From: Lysinibacillus sphaericus
GTDB taxonomy: Bacteria; Bacillota; Bacilli; Bacillales_A; Planococcaceae
Direction: 5' to 3'
Assembly (NCBI RefSeq): GCF_006864135.1
Contig: NZ_SADV01000003.1
Location: 124,001-188,000, forward strand
Length of the DNA: 64,000 nucleotides
Shown here: one piece after another, positions 1 through 8,425 of the stretch
How positions within the stretch are numbered: position 1 is the stretch's first letter
Layout of the letters: every line of letters starts with the position of its first letter
Position numbers and translations under genes: made by a program
Notes under the pieces: generated by a model
Database searches by the model: none
What the model saw: only the letters and a program-made list of their open reading frames with translations
Told to the model about the DNA's origin: nothing

Positions 1-346
1 CAATTTCGGTAACCGCTTCTTGAGTATATCCTTTTCTCCAATAATCAGGATGAATTTCATAACCGATCTCTGCCCGTCTATGGATAGGCGACCAAGCGTT
101 ATAACCAATTGTCCCGATTATACCTTTTGTTTCCTTTCTTTCAATCCCCCACCTTATCCCTCTTTTTTCAGCAAAATTCTTTGAAAATAATTTCACTAAA
201 CTTTCTGCTTGCTGTAAATCAATAAATGGCTCTTGTCCATAATAGCGAGTGACTTCTTTATGAGAAAAGCAATTAAATACACTTTCCGCATCATCCTGCG
301 TTAATTCTCTTAAAATAAGTCTTTCTGTCTCTAAATTAGGAAACAT
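1..346 (-). CDS. GNAT acetyltransferase, RimJ/RimL type (C-terminus outside window)
   Basis: Read on the minus strand from an ATG at 346 preceded by a GGGGGAG ribosome binding site, this frame stays open to the window edge. The protein begins MFPNLETERLILRELT, the classic opening of RimJ/RimL-type N-acetyltransferases, and continues with an IGYEIHPDYWRKGYTQEA stretch that matches the acetyl-CoA binding region (motif A) of the fold. Members transfer acetyl from acetyl-CoA to an amine, often a protein N-terminus or an amino acid; the substrate cannot be told. About 115 residues are visible of a usual 170-190. The gene was recognised by translating the edge by eye. Confidence 0.85.
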   Translation of the reverse strand, partial: MFPNLETERLILRELTQDDAESVFNCFSHKEVTRYYGQEPFIDLQQAESLVKLFSKNFAEKRGIRWGIERKETKGIIGTIGYNAWSPIHRRAEIGYEIHPDYWRKGYTQEAVTEI

Positions 347-413
347 TCATTCTCCCCCTTTATTATCATCTATTCTCCACACTTCTAGTAAAATCCTTTA
401 AAACAAAGTGATG

Positions 414-1280
414 TTAGCCAAAAATTTGTGCAGCTATGACAAATAGCGTATTATTTCTAGTCGGCATTTCTTCTGCATGAAGAATCATAACTGGAGGTCT
501 ATTTGCCTCTGTAAAACCATTTTGCTCTAACCACTTTATCATTTCAGCATGTCCAGATGGCACATCCATTCTTAATTTTCCATGATGGTCTTTCGCTAAA
601 GTATTAATTATGAGACTGGCTGTTATAGAATCAGGTGCTATGATTGGGCCTAAAATTAGATGAATTGGACCTTGAATGGACAACCCAAAGCCAATAATAT
701 TTGTTTGATGATCTCTCACAACGCTACAATGCTTAGCTTGGTTTATCCTATTCCGTAGAAAATTACTTCTTTTATCTCCAAAGGCAGCTGCATCTAAGCG
801 GACAATTTCAGCAAAATCACTCTCATTATAATCTTCAATCGTAAAGTCATTTGAAGTTAAGTTATGTGCACCGCTATACTTGTCAGCCAGATATTTATGC
901 ACATAATCTACAGTGGTAAAGCCTATTTTCTTATATAATGGTTCTCCGTCTTTCGTTGCGACGAGCATAATAGCTGTATGTTGTGAAACACTTTCAATAC
1001 ATTTTTGAGTAGCTAATCTCCCTAGGCCAAGTCCTCTGTAATTTTCATGCACAATGACCATACCTATCGAAGCTAAATTTGTATCATATGTAATAATGGC
1101 AGCACTTGAAACAATATTCCCTTCAGCATTTTTGTGCCCAAATATTTTACCTGACATCATCACCGTTCTAATTTCAGATTCATCATAATCCCACCCGACA
1201 GAGTCAGAAAGATCAATTAATCCTGGAATATCATTTGCATCGAATAATACTAACTGTAACTGTTTATGATATGAAGTCAT
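414..1280 (-). CDS. two-domain GNAT-family N-acetyltransferase
   Basis: A 288-residue cytoplasmic protein with an N-terminal GNAT domain (about residues 10-125; acetyl-CoA loop in the NYRGLGLGRLA segment) followed by a second GNAT-like half (about 145-285) of the kind found in YitH-like Bacillus proteins. It probably acetylates a small amine; no substrate is indicated. The ATG at 1280 follows an AGGGGGA ribosome binding site. It is co-oriented with the preceding acetyltransferase gene with about 70 bases between them, so the two could be co-transcribed. The second half lacks an obvious acetyl-CoA loop and may be only structural. Confidence 0.85.
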   Translation of the reverse strand: MTSYHKQLQLVLFDANDIPGLIDLSDSVGWDYDESEIRTVMMSGKIFGHKNAEGNIVSSAAIITYDTNLASIGMVIVHENYRGLGLGRLATQKCIESVSQHTAIMLVATKDGEPLYKKIGFTTVDYVHKYLADKYSGAHNLTSNDFTIEDYNESDFAEIVRLDAAAFGDKRSNFLRNRINQAKHCSVVRDHQTNIIGFGLSIQGPIHLILGPIIAPDSITASLIINTLAKDHHGKLRMDVPSGHAEMIKWLEQNGFTEANRPPVMILHAEEMPTRNNTLFVIAAQIFG

Positions 1281-1403
1281 TTAATCCCCCTATAAGAACG
1301 TTTGTTTCTATTTTACACAGATTCTATACTATGTACAAGTATTTTTTGAAAATTTAGATTTATCATCAAAAGTTGGGAATGACCATTTTATTAAACACAG
1401 CAC

Positions 1404-1525
1404 TTTTAGTCGATCGGAGTGGAGACTGGGTGACTCCTTGGGAATCAGGTATAGAGGAACAAAGGCTAAAACCATCACGTCCTGTGAAAACACCTTCGTG
1501 ACCAAATATTCTTGCCACTGACGTT
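1404..1525. repeat. dispersed intergenic repeat, family R1, truncated copy
   Basis: This stretch contains the words GATCGGAGTGGAGACTGGG, CTCCTTGGGAATCAG, TAGAGGAACAAAGGCTAAA and ACACCTTCGTGACCAA. These are the reverse complement, with a few changes, of the right half of the copy at 11380-11646, and are related to 5537-5701. It has no open frame. The rest of the 1281-1673 gap shows nothing else recognisable. Confidence 0.75.
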
Positions 1526-1673
1526 ACGTTAGCACTACGGCTTTCGGGAATTAACCCAAACTATTAAAGTTATTCATAATTTTTCTATATATTCCTTTTA
1601 AAAATTGCAAATATCTTTATAATTGTAACTAGAACTATGCACTCCTACTTTAAGCATATTTAGGTGATTGAAA

Positions 1674-1721
1674 ATGACATCTTATGAACGAATACTTATT
1701 ATGGTCCCGCCGTTTCCCTAG
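1674..1721 (+). CDS. 15-residue leader peptide upstream of the efflux gene
   Basis: A short frame with an AGGTGA ribosome binding site seven bases upstream encodes MTSYERILIMVPPFP and stops at TAG. It ends 53 bases before the MFS efflux start. The Pro-Pro-Phe-Pro end is the kind of sequence on which ribosomes pause, and its last codons form one arm of a hairpin that covers the ribosome binding site of the efflux gene. By analogy with leader peptides of inducible antibiotic-resistance genes, it is probably a translational attenuator rather than a functional peptide. That reading is inference from position and pairing. Confidence 0.6.
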   Translation: MTSYERILIMVPPFP

Positions 1722-1767
1722 CTACGTCTACTTTTTTCTAAAGAAGTAGATTTTGCTTGTAGGAGGG
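1716..1767 (+). promoter_or_regulatory. candidate attenuator hairpin sequestering the efflux gene RBS
   Basis: CCCT (1716-1719) can pair with AGGG (1764-1767), CTAC (1722-1725) with GTAG (1759-1762), and TCTACTT (1727-1733) with AAGTAGA (1744-1750). The right arm contains the GGAGGG ribosome binding site of the gene at 1775, while the left arm contains the last sense codon and stop of the leader peptide. A ribosome stalled near the leader's end would open the outer stem and expose the site. The pairings are seen directly; the switching is inferred. Confidence 0.6.
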
Positions 1768-1774
1768 CAATAAG

Positions 1775-2947
1775 TTGAAAAAACATGTAGCACCATCTTT
1801 ACTATTAATGATTGTTCTTGTATCTTTTCCACAGATTAGCGAGACAATCTATTCACCATCTCTACCTGATCTTTCAGACGCTTTGAATGCTTCAAATCGC
1901 TCTGTACAGTTAACCTTAAGTATTTATTTTATAGGGTTTGCTTTTGGGGTCTTTTATTGGGGATGGATTTCTGATTTTATTGGACGAAGACCGGCCATGC
2001 TAGGCGGTTTAATTTTTTATAGTATTGGCAGTTTCATGTGTTTTTACGCAGAAACTATTACTTTTCTATTAGTTAGTAGATTTATACAAGCTTTTGGGGC
2101 GGCGACAGGCTCGATAATAACGCAAACCATTTTGCGAGAAAGCGTATCTGGCAGTAAAAGACATGCTATGTTTGCGCAAATTTCTGCGGTAATTGCCTTT
2201 ACCCCTGCAGTAGGGCCGCTGATTGGTGGCTGGGTCGATCAAGCATTTGGTTTTAGAGCTGTTTTTTTTGTGCTCGTTGCAATGAGTATTTTGTTGTTTA
2301 TTTACACTTATTTTAGACTTCCAGAAACAACAGATACATCATTGAGAAAAACAATTGCTATTTTCCCAGTTGTAAAACGTATTATTTCATCTCCACGGGT
2401 ACTTGCCTTTGGATTGCTAATTGGTGGGATAAATGGTGTGCTATTTAGTTACTATGCCGAAGCTCCCTTTATCTTTATTGACCATTTCAATTTATCACCA
2501 GGACTTTATGGATTTCTTGGTATAATTGTGGCGCTTGCCTCTATTATTGGTGCCATGATTTCCAAAAGACTCATCAGCAACTATCAGCCAGAGAAAGTAA
2601 TTCATCTCGGTTGTTCTGTGATGACTGTCGGCGCTGTATTGCTACTAATCGTTAGTTCTTTCCCATTGCCTAATATTGTCTTACTAGTGGGCATTTTAGT
2701 AACCATTTTTATTACCTTATTAGGATCAGGAATTGCTCTACCTAATTGCTTAAGCCTTGCACTTGTCAACTTTCAGGACGTTATCGGGACAGCTGGCGCA
2801 ATTTTCAGCTTAGGCTATTACTTACTTGTAAGCTTAATAACATCAGGTATGAGTTTCCTGCATAATGGTTCGTTAACGATCATGCCACTATATTTTTTCA
2901 TCCTATCGATGATACTGTTATTATTCGGAAGAAAGTTTATTGTTTAA
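1775..2947 (+). CDS. MFS drug efflux transporter, Bcr/CflA type
   Basis: A 390-residue integral membrane protein with about twelve hydrophobic segments and the MFS loop motif GWISDFIGRRPAMLGG (near residues 63-78), plus a TPAVGPLIGGW motif-C-like stretch typical of drug:proton antiporters. The N-terminus SETIYSPSLPDLSDALNAS matches the Bcr/CflA subgroup, which exports chloramphenicol- or bicyclomycin-like drugs. The start is a TTG at 1775 placed seven bases after GGAGGG. The upstream leader peptide and hairpin suggest drug-inducible translation. The substrate is not predictable from sequence alone. Confidence 0.9.
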   Translation: MKKHVAPSLLLMIVLVSFPQISETIYSPSLPDLSDALNASNRSVQLTLSIYFIGFAFGVFYWGWISDFIGRRPAMLGGLIFYSIGSFMCFYAETITFLLVSRFIQAFGAATGSIITQTILRESVSGSKRHAMFAQISAVIAFTPAVGPLIGGWVDQAFGFRAVFFVLVAMSILLFIYTYFRLPETTDTSLRKTIAIFPVVKRIISSPRVLAFGLLIGGINGVLFSYYAEAPFIFIDHFNLSPGLYGFLGIIVALASIIGAMISKRLISNYQPEKVIHLGCSVMTVGAVLLLIVSSFPLPNIVLLVGILVTIFITLLGSGIALPNCLSLALVNFQDVIGTAGAIFSLGYYLLVSLITSGMSFLHNGSLTIMPLYFFILSMILLLFGRKFIV

Positions 2948-2990
2948 AATATTGTAGCGGGAATATATAATCAATAGCACTTCATTTATC

Positions 2991-3030
2991 GGCCACCCTA
3001 TTTTACTATGAGGGTGGCTGCCTCTTTATT
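2991..3030 (+). terminator. Rho-independent terminator of the efflux gene
   Basis: GGCCACCCT and AGGGTGGC form an eight-base-pair GC-rich stem about 45 bases after the efflux stop, followed by a short T-rich run. It also sits at the end of the convergent gene and may serve both. Confidence 0.75.
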
Positions 3031-3532
3031 GAAAATAATAATTGACGACTTCTTCAGCAGAATGAAAAATAATATTACTTTGGGTTTTATAAATAAACTT
3101 TGGTGAAGTACAAGCTTTTTCGAGACTTTTTGCGTACTTTAATGTATCTGTCATTTGCTCAATAATTTCAGAGTAGCCATCAAGATTATTGGAGATTTTC
3201 GGCATCATTATATCGGAAACATCTAAAACAATGGAAACTTGATCCTCCGCAAAATTATTTAAATTAATGAAAAAGCACTCCTCCAAATCTTTCGAATGCT
3301 TGTCAACATTAATAACTGCTTCACTATATTTTGCGATTAGTCCAGTAGATGTCACTGTAATTGTAAAGCCTTGTTCGGTTAGTTTTTTATTAATGGCATC
3401 TAACAAAGTATTGACTTCCGCATCCATTTTAGGCGTTACAGTTTTCTGGATTAAATTATCACAATTTTGATGAATGGTATCAATTTCTGCCTGATTATCA
3501 ACGAGTAATTTAAAGTTTGATATCGAGTACAC
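3026..3532 (-). CDS. unrecognised 168-residue cytoplasmic protein
   Basis: I do not recognise a family. The protein is acidic and soluble, without signal peptide or membrane segment, and is predicted mostly helical at both ends with a central beta-rich part (ITVTSTGLIAKY, QVSIVLDVSDI). The start is a GTG at 3532 with GGGGAG seven bases upstream. It stands alone, convergent to the efflux gene. The sequence has a normal codon pattern for the region and a good start, so it is very likely a real gene of unknown function. Confidence 0.75.
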   Translation of the reverse strand: MYSISNFKLLVDNQAEIDTIHQNCDNLIQKTVTPKMDAEVNTLLDAINKKLTEQGFTITVTSTGLIAKYSEAVINVDKHSKDLEECFFINLNNFAEDQVSIVLDVSDIMMPKISNNLDGYSEIIEQMTDTLKYAKSLEKACTSPKFIYKTQSNIIFHSAEEVVNYYFQ

Positions 3533-3601
3533 ACTAAATCTCCCCTTTATTATAATTTTGACATTAGGGCGTTTTTTTAGTCATCTTTTAACCATATATT
3601 T

Positions 3602-3695
3602 TTAGGCTGTTTTCTAAAAGATTGTTGCTATTAAAACATAAAAACAGAGTTACTATCTACAAAATGTGTAGAATCAACTCTGTTTTTATGTTTGA
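3602..3695. repeat. dispersed hairpin repeat, family R3, copy 1
   Basis: It starts with GGCTGTTTTCTAAAAG and contains a long imperfect hairpin whose outer arms are AAAACAGAGTT and AACTCTGTTTT around TCTACAAAATGTGTAGA. The same layout occurs in reverse orientation at 49286-49372, and the opening word recurs at about 48594. This is probably a MITE-like or IS-end relic, and its hairpin may act as a terminator. Confidence 0.6.
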
Positions 3696-3752
3696 TATTG
3701 AGTAAAGCTAATATTTAACTAAAGCCCCTATAGTTGAACAGGATAAAGAATG

Positions 3753-3962
3753 TTATTCATTATTTGGTTTTATCATTGGTTTTCCATCCTTATCCAATAA
3801 CGGAGTGATTCCCCCCGCATATCCACCCCAACTAAATAAATAATGAATTCCTGTTTCTTTATCTACTATTATTCTGTTTCCATTTGCCACACCATTTTCT
3901 GTAAGGATTTCTTCAAATCTCTTCTTTGAACCTTTGTTCTTCTCTGCGTCTTTATTAAACAT
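3753..3962 (-). CDS. DUF6440-type small protein
   Basis: A 69-residue soluble protein with the pattern FNKDAEKNKGSKKRFE near the start and VDKETGIHYLFSWGGYAGGITPLLDKDGKP in the second half, which is the signature of the DUF6440 family as I remember it. The function of that family is unknown. The start codon follows a GGGGGCG ribosome binding site by five bases. It has no co-directional neighbour close enough for an operon. Confidence 0.8.
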   Translation of the reverse strand: MFNKDAEKNKGSKKRFEEILTENGVANGNRIIVDKETGIHYLFSWGGYAGGITPLLDKDGKPMIKPNNE

Positions 3963-4156
3963 TTTTTCGCCCCCATATTCATGTATATGTTAACTATTAC
4001 TGTAATTTCAACTAACACCTTTTTATACTATGCACTTATCAGTTGATTATTACAAAAGTAATAAAAGGGCAACAATTTTCTTGAAAACTACCCATTGTAT
4101 GAACATATAATACGAAAGTTCCCGTTAGAAGAGGTAAGCAGACAGCCTTTCTAAAC

Positions 4157-4600
4157 TTAAAGTAGATGTTTAACCATTGTATAATAGCTACTTCCAGGCG
4201 GATAATCTTTTATTTCCCCAACAACTTGATAACCTCTCGCTTCATAAAACGTACGTGCTTGAAAGTCATATGTAGTTAATAATGCCTTCGTAGCGCCCAT
4301 TTGCTTGGCTGTTTCTTCAGCTTTGGCCAGTAGCTGTCCACCAATACCTTTTCCACGGTATTCTTTACTAAACCAAAATTTATTGATTTCTACCCAACCC
4401 CAATAAACTTCAGCTGTGATGCCACCTATCCATTGCTGTTGATGATCAGTAACGATTAGGTTTAACGAACGAATAGAACCCTTTTGTCTACTTTCTTTAT
4501 GATACGATGAATGTTCATCGTTGTACTCTTTTAATTTTGTATTTAAAAACGTAGTAAAGTCATCGTGATTTTCTAATAAAATCTCAATTTGATAATCCAT
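4157..4600 (-). CDS. GNAT-family N-acetyltransferase
   Basis: A 147-residue single-domain acetyltransferase. The acetyl-CoA loop is RGKGIGGQLLAKAEE (near residues 80-95) and the C-terminal TTYDFQARTFYEARGYQVVGE is the usual end of the fold, where F/Y residues line the CoA pocket. GGGGGAT precedes the ATG at 4600. It lies 24 bases downstream of the MazG-like gene on the same strand and is probably co-transcribed with it. Substrate unknown. Confidence 0.88.
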   Translation of the reverse strand: MDYQIEILLENHDDFTTFLNTKLKEYNDEHSSYHKESRQKGSIRSLNLIVTDHQQQWIGGITAEVYWGWVEINKFWFSKEYRGKGIGGQLLAKAEETAKQMGATKALLTTYDFQARTFYEARGYQVVGEIKDYPPGSSYYTMVKHLL

Positions 4601-4624
4601 ATAAATCCCCCTTCCATATGTATT

Positions 4625-4942
4625 CTATGCTTTATAACGCTTCATTAGCTTTTCCTGATGCGCTGAAAAAATTTCTTCCAGTGAAATATCATATTTATTA
4701 GCGATAACAATAATATTTCCTAAAACATCTCCAAGCTCCTCTACTAATTCTTGCTTATTTTCTTCATATGATTGAATCTTTTCATCTGGTCTATCTCTTC
4801 CAATCTCTAACGCTCGTATAGCTCTCGCCACTTCTCCAGTTTCTTCAGCTAGAAAACCAATACGCGTAAAAATGCTTAAATCAGACCAACCACGTGTATC
4901 ATAGTAATCCTTTAGCCATTTTTGAAACTCATTTAATTCCAT
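4625..4942 (-). CDS. MazG-like nucleotide pyrophosphohydrolase
   Basis: A 105-residue all-alpha NTP-pyrophosphatase-type protein. FLAEETGEVARAI and LVEELGDVLGNIIVIANKY provide the EExxE and ExxD metal-binding motifs of the MazG fold, which hydrolyses (d)NTPs to monophosphates and pyrophosphate. I prefer the ATG at 4942 over an upstream ATG at 4957 because GGAGG lies eight bases before it. Single-domain MazG proteins often clean nucleotide pools, but the substrate here is unknown. The acetyltransferase downstream probably shares its transcript. Confidence 0.88.
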   Translation of the reverse strand: MELNEFQKWLKDYYDTRGWSDLSIFTRIGFLAEETGEVARAIRALEIGRDRPDEKIQSYEENKQELVEELGDVLGNIIVIANKYDISLEEIFSAHQEKLMKRYKA

Positions 4943-5081
4943 TTCTATTTCCTCCATTTCTTTCCTCTCGAAATTAAATTATACTATAAAAGTGAAACGT
5001 GAATCAGGGGGTTTCTTCATCCCCCGCTTAAAGTTCACTGCCCGTTAATGTGGAAATATACTTATCAGATATGGAGGAACA

Positions 5082-5406
5082 ATGATGGATAGTATTGCAG
5101 TATTTTGCGGATCAAGCATCGGTGCTTCTGAAGCATATAAAGAAGGAGCTATTCTTCTACGTTAGAAGAATTTTTTAAAGTATTCACTTGGAATCAAATC
5201 GGCCTTCTGCAAAAGCCTTGTGGGCTTTTAAATATCAATCATTATTATGATTTACTCATTGGGTTATTTGACCATATGCAAAACGCACAATTTTTACAAG
5301 CCCAATATCGAAATGCCCTACTTGTAGATGAAGAGTTGTGGGACTTTTAGATAAATGTGCAGCCTATGTTCCTCCTACAGTTAAAACGTATCAAACGATT
5401 AAATGA
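5082..5406 (+). pseudogene. LOG-family (Rossmann-fold nucleotide monophosphate hydrolase) remnant
   Basis: The 5' end has a good GGAGGAACA ribosome binding site and encodes MMDSIAVFCGSSIGASEAYKEG, the N-terminus of LOG-family lysine-decarboxylase-like proteins, then stops after ILLR. The next frame resumes with the family C-terminus (TLEEFFKVFTWNQIGLLQK, then GLLNINHYYDLLIGLFDHM). A second frameshift leads to LLDKCAAYVPPTVKTYQTIK and a stop at 5406. About 80 central residues, including the PGGxGTxxE motif start, are missing. The gene cannot make a working enzyme. Confidence 0.85.
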
Positions 5407-5458
5407 ATAAATTTAGGATAGTGGATTGAATTTAATAAAAATTCTTCACTATCTTACA

Positions 5459-5493
5459 AAAAACAGCTGAAATCTATAAAATCAGCTGTTTTT
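5459..5493. terminator. bidirectional Rho-independent terminator
   Basis: AAAAACAGCTGA and TCAGCTGTTTTT form a twelve-base-pair stem with A and T tracts on both sides. It lies after the LOG remnant. Confidence 0.8.
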
Positions 5494-5536
5494 CATTTGT
5501 CTATGAGATTTAAATCAAATATATCTTTCTGCACAA

Positions 5537-5701
5537 CGAGTCGTTGATTTCCGTTCCGACTGAGTGCTTTCCTGGAGGCGCCCGATAAGCGACTTTTGTT
5601 GCTGTCGCTTCGCTTTCGCACAGAAAACATCCGTTTGCACTCCAGGGTATCATCTGTGACGCTAATCCCAAGGGGTCTCTCAGCTCCACTCCAATCAGCC
5701 A
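5537..5701. repeat. dispersed intergenic repeat, family R1
   Basis: This copy begins GTTGATTTCCGTTCCGACTG and ends CTCCACTCCAATCAG, the same boundary words as the longer copy at 11380-11646, and shares TCGCTTCGCTTTCGCACAG inside. The sequence is more GC-rich than its surroundings and has no supported gene. Open frames through it are incidental. Confidence 0.8.
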
Positions 5702-5765
5702 ATCCACATAGCATGTATCTATTGGTAACAGATGCTTCCGTTGCTTATGTATATCACGTCTATTT

Positions 5766-6416
5766 TTATAGTATCTCAATCTTTAATTCCCTAGCCTGTA
5801 TCATTAATTCACAAAGTGGACAGTCAAATAATACGTGTAATTCAAACCCTGTATTAGTTTTATAGATTTCATCATATAGCCACCAAGAACTTTCTAATTG
5901 TTCTGGAATCGAACATTTCTCTATATCACTAAAAGTTAGTTTTACATTTGTGTCGTACCAACCTACACTTGTTCCAGCTATCATAAGCGTAATTGTAGTT
6001 TCAGTTGAGGAGAAAGATAATACTTCTCCATCATGTAATGATTTTGTATGTATTTCAAGAACTTGAGATGGTAGCTGCTCTTTTATTTCTTCAAATTGTT
6101 CTAAATACTGTTTACGTATATCTCGGCTACGACTTTGATAATTTTCATTCCACTCTTCAGCCATTTTTCTTAATTCTTTAGATGGATATTCTGTTTTTAG
6201 AGAACCATCTAAAATATATGGATGAAATGGCGCCGGAAGAAACGTTAATAAATCATTTTTTCGCCATTCCAACTCTGCTTGTAACATTTCAATATAGCTT
6301 GTCCCATCTTCGTTTTTCCAATTTAAACTTTCTTCCCAATCTTCTATAGCGTCAGGAAAAGTTAAAAAACCATAGACTTGCATTTCACGATACCAATTTT
6401 TAGTGAAATATTTCAA
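5766..6416 (-). CDS. DUF4085-like protein of unknown function
   Basis: A 216-residue soluble protein beginning MKYFTKNWYREMQVYGFL, which resembles the opening of the DUF4085 family from memory; I am not certain of the assignment. The middle (residues 75-115) is helical and charged, and the C-terminal third contains beta-strand-like segments (TTITLMIAGTSVGWYD, GFELHVLFDCPLCELMIQ) with a CxxC pair. A weak AAGGGGGA site precedes the ATG at 6416. No function can be assigned. Confidence 0.75.
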   Translation of the reverse strand: MKYFTKNWYREMQVYGFLTFPDAIEDWEESLNWKNEDGTSYIEMLQAELEWRKNDLLTFLPAPFHPYILDGSLKTEYPSKELRKMAEEWNENYQSRSRDIRKQYLEQFEEIKEQLPSQVLEIHTKSLHDGEVLSFSSTETTITLMIAGTSVGWYDTNVKLTFSDIEKCSIPEQLESSWWLYDEIYKTNTGFELHVLFDCPLCELMIQARELKIEIL

Positions 6417-6455
6417 TTAAAAATCCCCCTTCTCTTTCTGTTCTTTATTTTGTTT

Positions 6456-6541
6456 TTTCTACTGGTGAAGATCAACGAAAGAACTAAACTATCACGCTCT
6501 AACAATGTTCCATCTAAATCAAAAATCACCGCTTGAATCAT
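6456..6541 (-). pseudogene. HAD-superfamily phosphatase N-terminal fragment
   Basis: The minus strand from 6541 encodes MIQAVIFDLDGTLLERDSLV, containing the catalytic DxDGT motif I of haloacid-dehalogenase-type phosphatases. Family resemblance ends after about 28 residues; the remaining roughly 200 residues of the enzyme are absent. It is a truncated remnant next to the DUF4085-like gene. The remainder of the gap up to 6799 shows nothing I can identify. Confidence 0.7.
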
Positions 6542-6799
6542 TCGTATGCGACCCCTTTATTTAAATCTCCATTCTACAACTCTTTTCGTTTTTTCACTGC
6601 CACTACCGCTATCATGACCATTACTAACTTCATCACCAATAGCGATTCCCATATTCACACCACCAGACACCTAATTTTCATCATTCTGAATTTAGTTTCT
6701 TGTCGTTAATTCTTCTGAAATCTCAAACTTTATTGTTATACAACTATTTAAGCACTTTACATGAAATATTTAAACTTTTTAACTTTTTCAAAAAAAGAA

Positions 6800-6824
6800 G
6801 AACCTTCACCTTTGGTAATTCGTC
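6800..6824 (+). promoter_or_regulatory. ECF-sigma-type promoter of tandem paralogue 1
   Basis: GAACC (6800-6804), a 16-base spacer, then CGTC (6821-6824) followed by TAAATATTGGAAAC. The same two boxes with exactly 16 bases between them precede all four paralogues, although spacer bases differ, which fits an extracytoplasmic-function sigma -35/-10 pair. Confidence 0.7.
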
Positions 6825-6874
6825 TAAATATTGGAAACTTCAAGTTCCGGAGTAAATAAAAGGGAGAAATGATC

Positions 6875-8020
6875 ATGAAAAAACCAATTAAAAAAACTTG
6901 GATGATTGCATCAGCACTAACAATAGGAATGGCAGTTCTAACACCACTTCAAGCAGGAGCTACTGCAGCAGAACCAACAAATGATGTTACTGTCCAAATC
7001 GAACAACAAATTTCAGGAACGATAAAAGACACTAACGGAGACGGGATTAATCTAAAAGGTAAAGACGGTAAAAACTACTATATCAGTTTCAATAAATTTT
7101 CTGAAGAACAATTAGCAAACTTGAACTTAGTTGAAGGACATGAAATTACTGTAGAAGGAAACGTAGTAGAGGATTATTCAGACTTCTATACATTTGAAGT
7201 TTATAAAAGAGGATTGCCACAAGAAGTAACGGAAGAAGAGCTAACAAAATTAGAAAAATTGTTTAATGAAAAGATCAAGCTGCAAAAAGAATTGTCAAAT
7301 GAAATGGCAGAAGAACAGTTTGAAAAGAAATTTGAAGCAATCAAGAAAATACGTGAAGACATGTATAAAATTATAAAACCTTATCTATTAGCTAACTGGC
7401 AACCTGCAACGTTTGAAGAATATATAGCAAGTTACGGATTTAATGAAAAAAATATAGTGCTAGAAGAAAATGATAAAAAACAGCTCAAAGTTATTTATGA
7501 AGAATGGGTCAAGCTTGAAATAGATGGTAACGAGGAAATGGCTAACGAAAAATATGGTGAACTTCATAAAATCCTTGAACCATATTTTTATGAACTTTAT
7601 CCACCTCAAACATTTGAAGAGTACTTGGAAGACAAAGAGTTTGATATCCCTACTGAAACTTTAGCAAAACTAAAAACTATTTATGAAGATGCTCAAAAAG
7701 CTGAAAAAGCTAAAAATGATGAATTAGCTGAAAAAACATGGAATGAATTCTATGACATCATTGATCCGTTCATTAAGCCTCTAACATTCGAAAAATACAT
7801 GGCAGACTTTGATTTTGAAGTGAGTGAAGCGGATAACAAGCAATTAAAACAGCTTTATGATGAAATTTTAAAGCTAGATGAAAAAGAAGAACAAGCAAAA
7901 ATTGAAGAGAAATGGGAAACATTTAATAATATTTTAGAATCTTATTTTAAAGCAAATAAAAAATTTCTAATTTCAGCTTCTAAAGTAACAATTAACGGCC
8001 AAGAATATTTTCCCCAATAA
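6875..8020 (+). CDS. secreted repeat protein, tandem paralogue 1 of 4
   Basis: A 381-residue exported protein of a family I do not recognise. A Sec signal peptide (KKPIKKTWMIASALTIGMAV, cleavage near AGATA) precedes a small beta domain of about 75 residues with an OB-fold look (ISGTIKDTNGDGINLKGKDG, then EGHEITVEGNVVED). About four helical repeats of 65-70 residues follow, three opening with a TFEEY-like motif and having Pro-Tyr/Phe near their ends (ILEPYF), then a short strand ASKVTINGQEYFPQ. I chose the ATG at 6875 because AAAGGGAG is eight bases away, and paralogue 2 has lost the upstream ATG. It is monocistronic with an ECF-type promoter and a terminator. It is the most divergent of the four. 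Confidence 0.85.
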   Translation: MKKPIKKTWMIASALTIGMAVLTPLQAGATAAEPTNDVTVQIEQQISGTIKDTNGDGINLKGKDGKNYYISFNKFSEEQLANLNLVEGHEITVEGNVVEDYSDFYTFEVYKRGLPQEVTEEELTKLEKLFNEKIKLQKELSNEMAEEQFEKKFEAIKKIREDMYKIIKPYLLANWQPATFEEYIASYGFNEKNIVLEENDKKQLKVIYEEWVKLEIDGNEEMANEKYGELHKILEPYFYELYPPQTFEEYLEDKEFDIPTETLAKLKTIYEDAQKAEKAKNDELAEKTWNEFYDIIDPFIKPLTFEKYMADFDFEVSEADNKQLKQLYDEILKLDEKEEQAKIEEKWETFNNILESYFKANKKFLISASKVTINGQEYFPQ

Positions 8021-8033
8021 GTAAAAGAATCAA

Positions 8034-8079
8034 GGAATCTCAACAATCCTTTAAGATGACGGTTGAGATTCCTCTTTTT
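8034..8079 (+). terminator. terminator of tandem paralogue 1
   Basis: GGAATCTCAAC (8034-8044) pairs with GTTGAGATTCC (8062-8072), followed by TCTTTTTGTT. Confidence 0.9.
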
Positions 8080-8104
8080 GTTAATTCCACAATACTATTC
8101 AGAG

Positions 8105-8325
8105 ATTTTTTATATTAAGAAGAGCTTCCTTTAGCCCATCGTCCGATAAAAGTCCTCTTCTCTTTTGAAACAGAGAAAACATTTTAATTTCACTTAAGAT
8201 GAAACGAAAACAGGACGATTCTTTTTTAGCCATAGTTTCTGGTGATAGAATTTTATCAGCGCATTCATTATTTATAGGATTTTTCCAATAATATGTACCT
8301 TGTCCTATTAGTGCTTTATATGATC
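8105..8325 (-). pseudogene. decayed unknown gene in spacer, copy A
   Basis: The minus strand still reads SYKALIGQGTYYWKNPINNE, then CADKILSPETMAKKESSCF, and ends in degenerate sequence, with no start. The same words occur in the next spacer (9691-10010) in a longer version. It is a remnant duplicated together with the secreted-protein gene. I do not recognise the family. Confidence 0.6.
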
Positions 8326-8400
8326 AGACTGCTCAAACTTTGATGTTATACAGCTATGTATGTACTTAACATGAAATGTTTTAAAATTTTGAAAATCAAC

Positions 8401-8425
8401 GAAACTTTTTAACTGGAAATACGTC
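8401..8425 (+). promoter_or_regulatory. ECF-sigma-type promoter of tandem paralogue 2
   Basis: GAAAC (8401-8405), 16 bases, CGTC (8422-8425), then TAAATATTGGAAAC. The A in the third box position distinguishes it from the other three copies, which read GAACC. Confidence 0.7.

Noticed and set aside
5493..5865. Several 73-89 residue frames on both strands
   Set aside because: All run through the R1 repeat at 5537-5701 or oppose the DUF4085-like gene; none has a ribosome binding site.
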